DNA of 34,202 bases from Sulfurovum sp. UBA7648 (lineage in GTDB: Bacteria; Campylobacterota; Campylobacteria; Campylobacterales; Sulfurovaceae). Below the pieces are notes generated by a model. It saw only the letters and a program-made list of their open reading frames with translations, was not told the DNA's origin and did no database searches. Shown piece by piece: positions 15,368 to 23,389 of the stretch. The translations under genes and the position numbers were made by a program. Position 1 is the stretch's first letter. Every line of letters starts with the position of its first letter. The stretch is from assembly GCA_002483605.1 (NCBI GenBank), contig DLIG01000006.1, forward strand, positions 828 through 35,029. Direction: 5' to 3'.

Positions 15368-16482
15368 AGTTCTTTCCAATCTATATATGATAGGGTTGCA
15401 GCTGCATGGACAGTTATGCCTTCATTGCGGCCAACAAAACCAAGTTTTTCAGCCGTTGTAGCTTTGATGTTTGTGTATATAGCTTGAATGCCAAGCAGAG
15501 AAGCTATGGTGGTTCTCATTTTATTTTTGTATGGTGTGATTTTTGGAATTTGTGCCAATATGGTTATATCAACATGCTCAATTTTCAAACCGTATGAATT
15601 TATTCGTTTAACGGTATCTTGCAAAAGCAGTGCTGAATTAATATTTTTAAATTCCATACTTGTATCAGGATAGAATTCTCCGATATCTCCCATGCCGGCA
15701 GCTCCAAGCAGGGCATCTATAATAGCATGAATAGCAACGTCACCGTCACTGTGTGCTTTAAATCCGTATGAAGTATCAATTTCCACGCCGCATAAAACCA
15801 TTTTTTTATTATCTTCAAAAGTATGGATATCAAGCCCGAATCCGACGAGAGTTTTGTTTGAGACAGTATCAATACATGATAATTTTGCAAGATCATCTTT
15901 TGTCGTGAGTTTGTGGGCTTTGGTTGATCCTTCCACAAACAAGATCTCTTTATCCAAAGATGCTATCGCACTGCTGTCATCGGTAAAGATCTGCTTACTT
16001 TTAAGAGCTTGCTTGAGTAGTTGAGTAACACTTAATTGAGGTGTTTGAATAAGCTTTGCTTTTTCGCGATCGGCAGGTATATTGTCAATATACAATGTAT
16101 CTGCAACTTTTAAAGCAGGAACTATACAATCAGCTTTGCCTTTGGCCTCAAGTATTCTATCTATCATTTCATGATCAATACAACATCTGGCAATATCACT
16201 TACAAGCACAAAAGGTGTTGATACATGATCAAGTGCGTTTGAGAGAGATTCTTGTCTGGTAATGCCGCCATGTATATATGTATATGGTGCAAAATATTGC
16301 ATGTATTTGATCTCATCTAATGAAGAGACTATTATAATATTTGAAAAATTGTATTTTTCAAATTGTTTTGCCACAAATAGCCACAATGGTTGATCTTTGA
16401 TGTAAATCCACTGTTTTTTGACTGGGGCGTTAAAGCGTGTAGAATTTCCGGCCCCCAAAAGTATCAATGTGATATCTTGCAC
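15364..16482 (-). CDS. ispDF: Bifunctional IspD-IspF enzyme of the MEP isoprenoid pathway
   Basis: One polypeptide carries two MEP-pathway steps: CTP transfer to methylerythritol phosphate (IspD, about 1-205) and cyclisation to ME-cyclodiphosphate (IspF, about 212-372). IspD is seen in LLGAGNSTRFNAPVKKQW, VSDIARCCI and the IQTPQ segment. IspF is seen in GFGLDIHTF (metal ligands Asp218 and His220), AHSDGDVAIHAI (with His252), GDIGEFYPDTS, and the C-terminal TTAEKLGFVGRNEGI. The fusion is typical of Campylobacterota and alphaproteobacteria. The start is a GTG at 16482 with AAGGA 7 bases upstream. It leads the operon into cemR, sat-like and pgpA. The IspD loop LLGAGNSTRF is shifted from the usual AAGxGxRxG, as in other epsilon members. 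Confidence 0.95.
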   Translation of the reverse strand: MQDITLILLGAGNSTRFNAPVKKQWIYIKDQPLWLFVAKQFEKYNFSNIIIVSSLDEIKYMQYFAPYTYIHGGITRQESLSNALDHVSTPFVLVSDIARCCIDHEMIDRILEAKGKADCIVPALKVADTLYIDNIPADREKAKLIQTPQLSVTQLLKQALKSKQIFTDDSSAIASLDKEILFVEGSTKAHKLTTKDDLAKLSCIDTVSNKTLVGFGLDIHTFEDNKKMVLCGVEIDTSYGFKAHSDGDVAIHAIIDALLGAAGMGDIGEFYPDTSMEFKNINSALLLQDTVKRINSYGLKIEHVDITILAQIPKITPYKNKMRTTIASLLGIQAIYTNIKATTAEKLGFVGRNEGITVHAAATLSYIDWKEL

Positions 16483-16529
16483 TTATTTATCCTTATTTTT
16501 TCCATCAGATTGACGAAAAGTGTAACGAA

Positions 16530-16535
16530 ATTATA
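16530..16535 (-). promoter_or_regulatory. Probable -10 element for the ispDF operon
   Basis: TATAAT on the minus strand (16535-16530), directly preceded by TG, 48 bases before the GTG start of ispDF. It lies in the 224-base divergent gap shared with thiC. Confidence 0.5.
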
Positions 16536-16651
16536 CATATTACAAACTTGATATATTCTTGATTTATATTTTTTTAAGCTTTATTGGGGTAAATAGAAGG
16601 TAACTTTTTAATTCTTTTTTGTTCAAAATATAGTAAAAAAACTGGATTTTT

Positions 16652-16657
16652 TATAAT
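16652..16657 (+). promoter_or_regulatory. Probable thiC promoter; no TPP riboswitch seen
   Basis: TATAAT at 16652-16657 follows a T-rich run (GGATTTTT), typical of Campylobacterota promoters, and leaves about a 43-base leader before thiC. The divergent gap 16483-16706 holds this and the ispDF promoter. I looked for the conserved CUGAGA and GCGUAGGGA pieces of a thiamine-pyrophosphate riboswitch and found none. Confidence 0.5.
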
Positions 16658-16706
16658 AATTTAAGATTTGATAGGTATAACTACAAAATCACTAAGGATG
16701 TAAATA

Positions 16707-18074
16707 ATGAGAGAAAAGTGGATAGATAAACGTATTGATGATAATGTCAGGACTCAAATGTATTATGCCAAAAAAGGCATTATTACTGAAGAGATGGAGT
16801 ATGTAGCAAAGATAGAGGGAATAGATGCCGAGCTTCTAAGAAGTGAGATAGCTAGAGGCCGATGCATCATTCCGGCAAACATCAATCATAGACATCAAGT
16901 TCCAATGGCGATAGGTATGGTTGCCAGCTGCAAAATCAATGCAAACATAGGCTCTTCTGCTCTTGCTTCTGATACTGCAGGCGAGATAGAAAAAGTTGAT
17001 GTATGTCTAAAATATGGAGCCGATACCATTATGGATTTGAGTACAGGCGGCGATCTTGACAGTATTCGCGAAGCGGTAATTGCTCACTCTACGGTTCCTA
17101 TCGGTACAGTGCCTATATATCAAATATTGCACGATTGCAATGGAAAGATAGAGGATTTGACCATAGAAAATATGCTAGAGGTTTTAGAAAAACAAGCCAA
17201 ACAAGGTGTGAGCTATTTTACGATCCATGCGGGTTTTCTGCTTCGTTTTATGCCTCATGTTGCTAAGAGAAAAATGGGGATCGTAAGCCGCGGAGGAAGC
17301 CTTATGGCTGCTTGGATGATGCATTATCACCGCGAAAACCCGTTTTATGAAGCTTATGATGCTATTCTTGATATATGCCGCAAATACGATGTAGCACTTT
17401 CGCTTGGCGACAGTTTGCGCCCCGGATGTTTGTATGATGCAAGTGATGAAGCGCAGCTAAGTGAACTAAAAGTATTAGGAGAGCTTACTCTAAGAGCTTG
17501 GGAGAAAGATGTTCAAGTCATGATAGAAGGGCCTGGGCACGTACCGCTCAATCAAATAGAGCGCAATATGAAAATAGAGAGGGAATACTGCCATGAAGCT
17601 CCTTTTTATATTTTGGGGCCATTGGTAACCGATATTGCTGCAGGGTATGACCATATTAGTTCAGCTATAGGTGCGGCAGTCGGCGGATGGCATGGTGCTG
17701 CAATGCTTTGCTATGTTACACCAAAAGAGCATTTAGGACTACCAAATGCACATGATGTAAGAGAAGGTATCATAGCTTACAAGATAGCTGCTCATGCAGC
17801 AGATATTGCTAGAGGCCGCAAAGGAGCCAGGGATGTAGATGATGCAATGAGTGATGCTAGATATAGATTTGATTGGAATCGTCAGTTCGAATTGGCACTC
17901 GATCCTGATCGTGCCAAAGAGTTTCATGATGAGACATTGCCTCAAGATGTATTCAAGGATGCCGAGTTTTGCTCAATGTGCGGGCCAAAGTTTTGTTCAT
18001 ATAAGATAACTCAAAACATTATTGCCGAACATGGCGAGACCATGAAAGATTCTCAAATTTTAGGCAAAGCCTAA
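16707..18074 (+). CDS. thiC: Phosphomethylpyrimidine synthase ThiC
   Basis: ThiC is a radical-SAM enzyme that rearranges aminoimidazole ribotide into the pyrimidine (HMP-P) of thiamine. The 455-residue protein is the short form that lacks the long N-terminal domain of the E. coli enzyme. Conserved parts include NINHRHQVPMAIG, GADTIMDLSTGGDLDSIRE, PIGTVPIYQ, YFTIHAGF, IVSRGGSLMAAWMMHY, LSLGDSLRPGC, VMIEGPGHVPLNQIE and YILGPLVTDIAAGYDHI. The iron-sulfur cluster Cys residues are in CSMCGPKFCS (about 422-430, CX2CX4C), near the C-terminus as in all ThiC. TAAGGATG lies before the ATG. Thiamine diphosphate is needed by 2-oxoacid oxidoreductases of the reductive TCA cycle, which fits the host. Confidence 0.96.
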   Translation: MREKWIDKRIDDNVRTQMYYAKKGIITEEMEYVAKIEGIDAELLRSEIARGRCIIPANINHRHQVPMAIGMVASCKINANIGSSALASDTAGEIEKVDVCLKYGADTIMDLSTGGDLDSIREAVIAHSTVPIGTVPIYQILHDCNGKIEDLTIENMLEVLEKQAKQGVSYFTIHAGFLLRFMPHVAKRKMGIVSRGGSLMAAWMMHYHRENPFYEAYDAILDICRKYDVALSLGDSLRPGCLYDASDEAQLSELKVLGELTLRAWEKDVQVMIEGPGHVPLNQIERNMKIEREYCHEAPFYILGPLVTDIAAGYDHISSAIGAAVGGWHGAAMLCYVTPKEHLGLPNAHDVREGIIAYKIAAHAADIARGRKGARDVDDAMSDARYRFDWNRQFELALDPDRAKEFHDETLPQDVFKDAEFCSMCGPKFCSYKITQNIIAEHGETMKDSQILGKA

Positions 18075-18112
18075 AATTAGGTCTTCAACAGACTACTCTC
18101 GCGACTAGTCGC
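18070..18112 (+). repeat. Small palindromes between thiC and mrp
   Basis: CCTAA-AA-TTAGG (18070-18081) overlaps the end of thiC, and GCGACTAGTCGC (18101-18112) is a perfect 12-base palindrome followed by TTTGTTTGATTT. The second may be a weak terminator or processing hairpin; the stem is short. Confidence 0.4.
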
Positions 18113-18150
18113 TTTGTTTGATTTAAATTTATTAAAAGGAAATAGATAAA

Positions 18151-19317
18151 ATGACAAAAGAAAAAGTTTTAGAAGCATTAAAAAATGTAACTTATCCGGG
18201 TTTTACTAAAGATATCGTAACTTTTGGATTTGTAAAAGATATTGAAATCAGTGATAGTCGCGTAGCACTTAGCGTGGAGATCACATCCAGTGCACCTGAA
18301 GTAAAAGAACAGCTTAATAAAGATATTGAAGTAGAACTTCAAAAGATCGGTGCGAGTGAAGTAATAGCTACGGTCATACAGCCTAAAGCTCCAAAAGAGA
18401 TGAGCAATTCTATGAGCGGTAAAAATTTAGCGCCGCAAGTGAAAAATTTTGTTATGGTAAGTTCAGGCAAAGGCGGTGTAGGTAAATCTACAACTTCTGT
18501 TAACCTTGCTATCGCGATGGCTATGCAAGGCAAGAAGGTAGGGCTTTTAGATGCTGATATATATGGGCCAAATGTTCCTAGGATGATGGGTCTAATCGAT
18601 CAAAGACCGGAAATTCAAGGCAATAAAGTATTGCCTCTCAAAGCATATGGTGTTGAAGTAATGAGCATGGGATCACTTATGGAGCCGGGACAATCTCTTA
18701 TTTGGAGAGGTTCTATGATCATGAAAGCCATTGAGCAGTTTTTAAAAGATATCCTTTGGAGCGAACTGGATGTTTTGGTTATTGATATGCCGCCGGGTAC
18801 TGGCGATGCGCAGCTCACTTTGGCTCAGTCAGTACCTGTAACTGCAGGTGTGACCGTTACTACACCGCAAGAAGTAAGCCTTGACGACAGCAGAAGAAGT
18901 TTGGATATGTTCCAAAAGCTTCATATTCCAATAGCAGGGATAGTGGAGAATATGAGTGGATTTATCTGCCCTTCATGCGAAACAGAATCTGATATATTCG
19001 GCATGGGTACCAGTAAAGCAGTTGCAAAAGAATTTGACACTACTTTGATGGTTTGTGTGCCTATCGAGCCGGCTATTAGAATAGGCGGCGATACTGGTAT
19101 GCCTATCGTGTATCATAACCCAGACAGCCAAACTGCAAAACGCTATCAAGAGGCAGCCAATAAACTTATTGCATTTATAGATAAAGTAAATGAAGAGGGC
19201 GGGGCAGATAATTCAGGTATTCAACCTACTACACCTCCTGGAGTAAGTGCATGCAGCACTGGAGCAGCACAACAAAACAGCGGCGGATGCGGCACAGGCG
19301 GATGTGGCTGTCATTAA
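18151..19317 (+). CDS. mrp: Mrp/ApbC iron-sulfur carrier ATPase
   Basis: Mrp (ApbC, NBP35-like) binds and hands over [4Fe-4S] clusters to target enzymes. The 388-residue protein has an N-terminal MIP18/DUF59 domain (1-80), then a P-loop ATPase: SSGKGGVGKSTTSVNLA (104-120, deviant Walker A with two Lys), LLDADIYGPNVPRMMG, and IDMPPGTGDAQLTL (Walker B region). CPSC at about 273-276 is the shared cluster-binding motif at the dimer interface. The C-terminus adds a Gly/Cys-rich tail (GGCGTGGCGCH) with further possible metal ligands. AAAAGGAAA precedes the ATG. It follows thiC, whose product needs a [4Fe-4S] cluster; in Salmonella, loss of ApbC affects thiamine synthesis at ThiC, so the pairing makes sense. 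Confidence 0.94.
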   Translation: MTKEKVLEALKNVTYPGFTKDIVTFGFVKDIEISDSRVALSVEITSSAPEVKEQLNKDIEVELQKIGASEVIATVIQPKAPKEMSNSMSGKNLAPQVKNFVMVSSGKGGVGKSTTSVNLAIAMAMQGKKVGLLDADIYGPNVPRMMGLIDQRPEIQGNKVLPLKAYGVEVMSMGSLMEPGQSLIWRGSMIMKAIEQFLKDILWSELDVLVIDMPPGTGDAQLTLAQSVPVTAGVTVTTPQEVSLDDSRRSLDMFQKLHIPIAGIVENMSGFICPSCETESDIFGMGTSKAVAKEFDTTLMVCVPIEPAIRIGGDTGMPIVYHNPDSQTAKRYQEAANKLIAFIDKVNEEGGADNSGIQPTTPPGVSACSTGAAQQNSGGCGTGGCGCH

Positions 19318-19346
19318 TTGATGCTGCCATAATAGCAAAATGAATG

Positions 19347-19385
19347 CGTTCATGGTGAGCTTGTAAAACCATGAACGATTACAAG
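19347..19385 (+). repeat. Two mutually exclusive hairpins after mrp
   Basis: CGTTCATGGT (19347-19356) pairs perfectly with ACCATGAACG (19368-19377). CTTGTAA in the first hairpin's loop (19360-19366) pairs perfectly with TTACAAG (19379-19385). The two stems interlock, so an RNA could form one or the other. The rest of the 238-base gap to 19556 is AT-rich with no gene visible apart from the promoter near 19523. Confidence 0.6.
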
Positions 19386-19522
19386 AAAAAACAATTTAAT
19401 TCCTTACTATTTTTTATATCATCATTTATATCTTTCCAATAATTTTTATAGTTAATCTTTTTTTAATAATTTTAATCTATCAAAATTATCGTCAAAATAT
19501 ATCAACTTTATAGTTATTTGGC

Positions 19523-19549
19523 TATAATACAAAAAAAGCCAAGGGGAGG
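19523..19549 (+). promoter_or_regulatory. -10 element and strong ribosome site for the small acidic gene
   Basis: TATAAT at 19523-19528 predicts a start near 19535. The leader contains AAGGGGAGG (19541-19549), an almost ideal Shine-Dalgarno sequence 6 bases before the ATG, flanked by GCC and GGC that could pair around it. This suggests high or switchable translation of a small protein. Confidence 0.6.
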
Positions 19550-19555
19550 CTAAAA

Positions 19556-19825
19556 ATGACTATGAAAGATAAATTACATACACTGCTTAGCAGTGAGATC
19601 ATTCCTGATTTGGAAAGTGCTATTGATGAATTGTTTGAGGCAATCAGCGAGGGAAGCGGGAGCTTGACCGAGCAAAAAGAAGATCTTGAGGAACTTAGAG
19701 AAATGCGTACAGAGTGTTTTGCTATTCTAGAAGAACTTAATCGTGATGAACTTGAAGATGAAGAGATCGAAGCTCTTTATGAAGAATTAGTAGGAATGAA
19801 GAGCAGCGAAAATAATGAAGATTGA
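19556..19825 (+). CDS. Small acidic coiled-coil hypothetical protein (89 aa)
   Basis: A very acidic product, about one third Glu and Asp, with heptad-like Leu spacing over most of its length (SAIDELFEAIS, QKEDLEELREM, ILEELNRDELEDEEIE). It is probably an all-helical cytosolic protein; there is no signal peptide or catalytic motif, and a single Cys. The strong promoter and ribosome site upstream and ordinary codon use argue that it is real and well expressed. It is followed after 36 bases by a DUF3817 membrane protein, with which it may form an operon. I do not recognise the family; candidates such as a binding adaptor or chaperone-like protein cannot be told apart. Confidence 0.7.
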   Translation: MTMKDKLHTLLSSEIIPDLESAIDELFEAISEGSGSLTEQKEDLEELREMRTECFAILEELNRDELEDEEIEALYEELVGMKSSENNED

Positions 19826-19861
19826 TTTGCCGTTGATACAATCAATCAAGATAGAGATATT

Positions 19862-20143
19862 ATGTTAAAAAAAATGGCTTTAGTGGAGGGAACTACCCTT
19901 TTACTATTGATGTTCATAGCCGTTCCTTTGAAATATAAGCTAGCCATGCCTGAAGCAGTGTATATAATGGGCAGGATTCACGCAGCAGCATTTTTGTTCT
20001 ATCTTGCCATGCTTATTATATCATTTGCGCGCAAGAATCTTACATTATATCACTTTGTTTTAGGCGTTATTGCTGCATTTATACCGTTTGGCAGTTTTGT
20101 ATATGAGCGAAAAATTTTGGAGCGTAATTTACAGATCGTTTAA
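19862..20143 (+). CDS. DUF3817 membrane protein (93 aa)
   Basis: A small inner-membrane protein with three predicted helices (about 8-24, 34-54 and 62-80). It matches the DUF3817 pattern: an N-terminal LVEGTTLLLLMFIAVPLKY, then a GRIHAAAFLFYLAML helix with the conserved Gly and His, and the PFGSFVYERKIL ending. Function of the family is unknown; members are widespread in bacteria. The ribosome site is weak (GAG before ATTATG). It probably follows the acidic protein gene on one transcript and converges on cca with 28 bases between and no clear terminator. Confidence 0.8.
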   Translation: MLKKMALVEGTTLLLLMFIAVPLKYKLAMPEAVYIMGRIHAAAFLFYLAMLIISFARKNLTLYHFVLGVIAAFIPFGSFVYERKILERNLQIV

Positions 20144-20171
20144 GCAGTGTAATTTAAATACTATATAACAT

Positions 20172-21560
20172 CTAATATTTATTTTCTATATTTAATCGTT
20201 TCTTGGCCCAAGCTAGAGCTTCATCGCTCGTTGTGATAGCACCTTCTATTTGGGCTTCATATGCTTCTTGTAAAATATTTTTAAAAACAGGCGAAGGCTG
20301 AAGTCCTAATTTTACAATATCTCTGCCTTGCAATAGCGGAACAGGCGGCTTGTTGTTGACTCCTATTTTTTTTGATTCTGCCAATAGCCATTCACCAGCT
20401 TCAAATACTCCGTTTCGTGCTTCTGGCGTAAGGCGACCTAAAAAATCTGCTTTTGCCACTATAACCAATTCTTCAATATTTACTTTTGTTGATAGGCGAC
20501 GAATAGCTTTGATTGTGGCTTTTTGTTTGTATAGTTGGTATGGTGCTAAGTGATATCTTACAAGCGGCTCTATCTGCATTATCATTTTATGTTCATTGGT
20601 AAGTCTATCCATAAATAGATGCATAGGTTCAATTCCAGCCATTTCATGGCCTATAGCTGTATTTTTTTTGCTTGTTATTTGAGTATGTGTGGCTTTACCA
20701 AAGTCATGGCAAAGTACCGCCCAAAATAATCTTTCATCTTTTTTGTCATTGCCTGTTTTTAGCTTCGCCATTTCATCTAGTGCCATCATAGTATGAGTCC
20801 ATACATCGCCTTCGGGATGGTAAATAGGAGATTGATGCAAACCTACTAATGCTTTAAGCTCAGGGTAATACCGTAAAACCCCCAGTTCTTTAGCCAGTTT
20901 AAAGCCGGTAGATGGATATTTTGATTTGAGTAGCATTTTTTTAAGTTCAGCATAAACTCTCTCTTTTGGAAGATGTTCAAGCATATTATCATCAACCATT
21001 TTTTGACACAATTTAAAAGTGGAATCATGCAAAGTAAACCCAAAACGGCTGATAAATTGTATGGCACGATAAACTCGTAACGGGTCCTCAATAAAAGTAT
21101 CATTATTTATGTGACGCAGATTTTTTTTATGTATGTCATCTATGCCCCCAAACGGATCTATAAAGCTTTTGTTTTCAATATCATAGCCGATCGCATTTAT
21201 AGTAAAATCCCTTCTTTTAAATGCATCTTCATACGACATTGAGCTATCACAAGTTATATGAAAATCTTTATGTCTATTTCCTATTTTGGTTTCTGTTCTA
21301 GGAAGCGATATGTCGTATTCTTTTCCATTATGTGATAGTTTGAGTATTCCATAGCTTTTACCTACAATGTTGACTTTGCCAAATAGTGAGAGTATATGTT
21401 CCAATGCATCCATATCGCAGATGCCATAGACTTCTATGTCATAATCTTTTACTTTTAGCCCCATGAAACAATCTCGTACACTCCCGCCGACAACAATAGC
21501 TTTGGCATTTTTAGATCTAAGAGCTGAGGATATGGAGTATAAAATAGAAGGAAGCTGCAT
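20172..21560 (-). CDS. cca: CCA tRNA nucleotidyltransferase / polyA polymerase family with HD domain
   Basis: The enzyme adds or repairs the 3'-CCA end of tRNAs without a template. The 462-residue protein begins with the class II nucleotidyltransferase core: VVGGSVRDCFMG, DYDIEVYG with metal-binding Asp residues, the basic motif FKRRDFTINAIGYD, and EDPLRVYRAIQFISRFGF. A C-terminal HD phosphohydrolase domain follows (HTMMALDE, CHDFGKATHT, GHEMAG, HLAPY), as in the E. coli enzyme. Because the one tRNA gene here encodes its CCA, the role for it would be repair. It is 20 bases after glmS with no Shine-Dalgarno, and the gap is covered by a perfect hairpin that includes the glmS stop. A polyA polymerase role cannot be excluded by eye. 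Confidence 0.9.
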   Translation of the reverse strand: MQLPSILYSISSALRSKNAKAIVVGGSVRDCFMGLKVKDYDIEVYGICDMDALEHILSLFGKVNIVGKSYGILKLSHNGKEYDISLPRTETKIGNRHKDFHITCDSSMSYEDAFKRRDFTINAIGYDIENKSFIDPFGGIDDIHKKNLRHINNDTFIEDPLRVYRAIQFISRFGFTLHDSTFKLCQKMVDDNMLEHLPKERVYAELKKMLLKSKYPSTGFKLAKELGVLRYYPELKALVGLHQSPIYHPEGDVWTHTMMALDEMAKLKTGNDKKDERLFWAVLCHDFGKATHTQITSKKNTAIGHEMAGIEPMHLFMDRLTNEHKMIMQIEPLVRYHLAPYQLYKQKATIKAIRRLSTKVNIEELVIVAKADFLGRLTPEARNGVFEAGEWLLAESKKIGVNNKPPVPLLQGRDIVKLGLQPSPVFKNILQEAYEAQIEGAITTSDEALAWAKKRLNIENKY

Positions 21561-21567
21561 GATATTA

Positions 21568-21589
21568 GTAGAGTAGTGATCTACTCTAC
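21568..21589 (-). promoter_or_regulatory. Perfect hairpin across the glmS stop, before cca
   Basis: GTAGAGTAG and CTACTCTAC form a 9-bp perfect stem with a 4-base loop. The glmS stop codon lies inside the stem and the cca start is 8 bases beyond it. No T-run follows, so it is not a standard terminator; it may tie cca translation to glmS termination or be an RNase site. Confidence 0.65.
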
Positions 21590-23389
21590 AGTAACACTTT
21601 TAGCAAGATTTCTAGGCATGTCTACATCATTGCCAAGCCGGATAGAGATCTCTAGAGCCAAAATCTGAGTAATGACCATCATTTCAAAAAACTCTAACAT
21701 TGGGTGGCTGTCATATTGCGTTTGTATGAAATCATCTGCTAATTTAAAAGCTTCCGGCGATATGGCAAGTATGGTCGCATCTCTCGCACTTAGTTCTTCT
21801 ACATTGCTTTTAATCTTTTCATAATGCAAACTGCGAGGCATAAGCGCAACAGTAAAGAGCTCGCTATCTGCTAGTGCAATAGGGCCATGTTTCATTTCAC
21901 CCGCCGGGTAACCTTCGGCATGAAGATAGCTGATCTCTTTTAGTTTCAATGCACCCTCTAATGCAAGCGGATAAAATAGGTCTCTGCCTATAAAAAAGAA
22001 ACCGTGGCCGTGCAAATATCTCTTTGAAAGTCTGTGTATCTGTTCATGCAAACCATCTGGAACAAGAAGGACTTTTGGAACATGGATCATCGCATCTAAC
22101 TCTGCAGCTATAATATCGTTTGATACACTATTTCTAATTTGCGCAAAATATACCGAAAGCATCCACAATACCATCGTTTGTGTTGCAAATGCCTTGGTGC
22201 TTGCTACACCTTTTTCTATTCCGGCTCGCGTCAAAATAGCTCTGTCGCTCTCTCTTACTATTGACGAGTTATCTACATTGCATACACTAAGACTTTTGAG
22301 ACCAGCACGTTTTGCCATTTTAAGAGCTTCGAGAGTATCGGCTGTCTCTCCGCTTTGTGATATAGTGACAAACAGCGTATTTTTATTTAGTAGCGGATCT
22401 TTATATCTAAATTCAGAAGCTATCTCTACTTGGCAAGGAATACGTGAGATTCTTTCAAACAGATAGCTGCTCGCCAGTGCCGAATGATAGCTAGTGCCGC
22501 ATGCGCAAATTTTTATGGCTTCGATGCCTTCTAAAAACGATTTATCCAATTCTTCAAAAAATATACTATCGCTTCCTACTCTTCCCATCATAGTTTCGCT
22601 CATAACACGACTTTGCTCATATATCTCTTTTTCCATAAAAAATCTATATCCGTCTTTCTGGGCTGATGTCTTATCTACAAGAAGAGGTTTGGCATGCAGT
22701 GATTTTTCTCCATCGGAATTAAATAATAATACTTTGCCGTCTTTTGCATATCCAAATTCACCATCTTCAAGATAATATACCTCTTTTGCTTTTCCTATGA
22801 TAGGAGTATCAGATGAAGCAAAATAAATATCTTTATCATCAAATCCGATCAGCATAGGAGAACCGTTTTTAGCAAAAAAGATAGTATCTGGAGCAACTTC
22901 TGTGATCAGCAGTGTTGCATATGCTCCATTTAGTTCAGCTATTGTTTGTTTAAATGATTCAAAAGCATTTTGATTTTGTTTGTAGCGGTATTCAAATAGA
23001 TGCACTATGGTTTCTGTATCTGTTTGGCTTATAAAATTTACACCGTTTTTTTGGAGTTTAGCTTTTAATTCTTGATAATTTTCTATGATGCCGTTGTGTA
23101 CAACAAAACTGTATTCGCCAAGGTGCGGATGCGCGTTAAGCTCAGTCGGTTTACCGTGAGTTGCCCATCTGGTATGTCCTATGCTGACACCAAATCCGCT
23201 GCTTAAATAATCTTTCGTTTTAGCCCTGAGGTTTTCTAGTTTGCCTACAGCTTTGAAGTTTCTTAGATGTTTGTCTTCTATTATTGCAATTCCGGCTGAA
23301 TCATATCCTCTATATTCTAACTCTTGAAGCCCGTCAAGTAATATATCTTTTTTTTCTTTATTGCCAATATAGCCTACGATTCCGCACAT
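21581..23389 (-). CDS. glmS: Glucosamine-6-phosphate synthase (isomerizing glutamine)
   Basis: GlmS makes glucosamine-6-phosphate from fructose-6-phosphate and glutamine, feeding peptidoglycan and lipopolysaccharide. The 602-residue protein is full length. The catalytic Cys follows the initiator Met (MCGIVGYIG), with ELEYRGYDSAGIA, GHTRWATHGKPTELNAHPH and VVHNGIIENY in the amidotransferase domain; two sugar-isomerase (SIS) domains carry ACGTSYHSALASS and ISQSGETADTLEAL, then GEMKHGPIALAD and the invariant C-terminus MPRNLAKSVTVE. It begins at the base after the glnD stop (TAAATG), with CGGAGA upstream, so translation is coupled. No glmS ribozyme is needed or seen, as it lies inside an operon. 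Confidence 0.97.
   Translation of the reverse strand: MCGIVGYIGNKEKKDILLDGLQELEYRGYDSAGIAIIEDKHLRNFKAVGKLENLRAKTKDYLSSGFGVSIGHTRWATHGKPTELNAHPHLGEYSFVVHNGIIENYQELKAKLQKNGVNFISQTDTETIVHLFEYRYKQNQNAFESFKQTIAELNGAYATLLITEVAPDTIFFAKNGSPMLIGFDDKDIYFASSDTPIIGKAKEVYYLEDGEFGYAKDGKVLLFNSDGEKSLHAKPLLVDKTSAQKDGYRFFMEKEIYEQSRVMSETMMGRVGSDSIFFEELDKSFLEGIEAIKICACGTSYHSALASSYLFERISRIPCQVEIASEFRYKDPLLNKNTLFVTISQSGETADTLEALKMAKRAGLKSLSVCNVDNSSIVRESDRAILTRAGIEKGVASTKAFATQTMVLWMLSVYFAQIRNSVSNDIIAAELDAMIHVPKVLLVPDGLHEQIHRLSKRYLHGHGFFFIGRDLFYPLALEGALKLKEISYLHAEGYPAGEMKHGPIALADSELFTVALMPRSLHYEKIKSNVEELSARDATILAISPEAFKLADDFIQTQYDSHPMLEFFEMMVITQILALEISIRLGNDVDMPRNLAKSVTVE

Noticed and set aside
14486..15379. TTG start at 15379 for the CemR-like gene
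   Set aside because: The ATG at 15367 has a better spaced ribosome site, overlaps the ispDF stop as ATGA, and puts the diagnostic Ser at position 47.
16483..16706. Possible thiamine riboswitch before thiC
   Set aside because: None of the conserved TPP-riboswitch segments could be found by eye and the predicted leader is too short.
19347..19385. A true H-type pseudoknot after mrp
   Set aside because: Only one base would have to span a 10-bp stem, which is sterically unlikely; I describe it as alternative hairpins instead.
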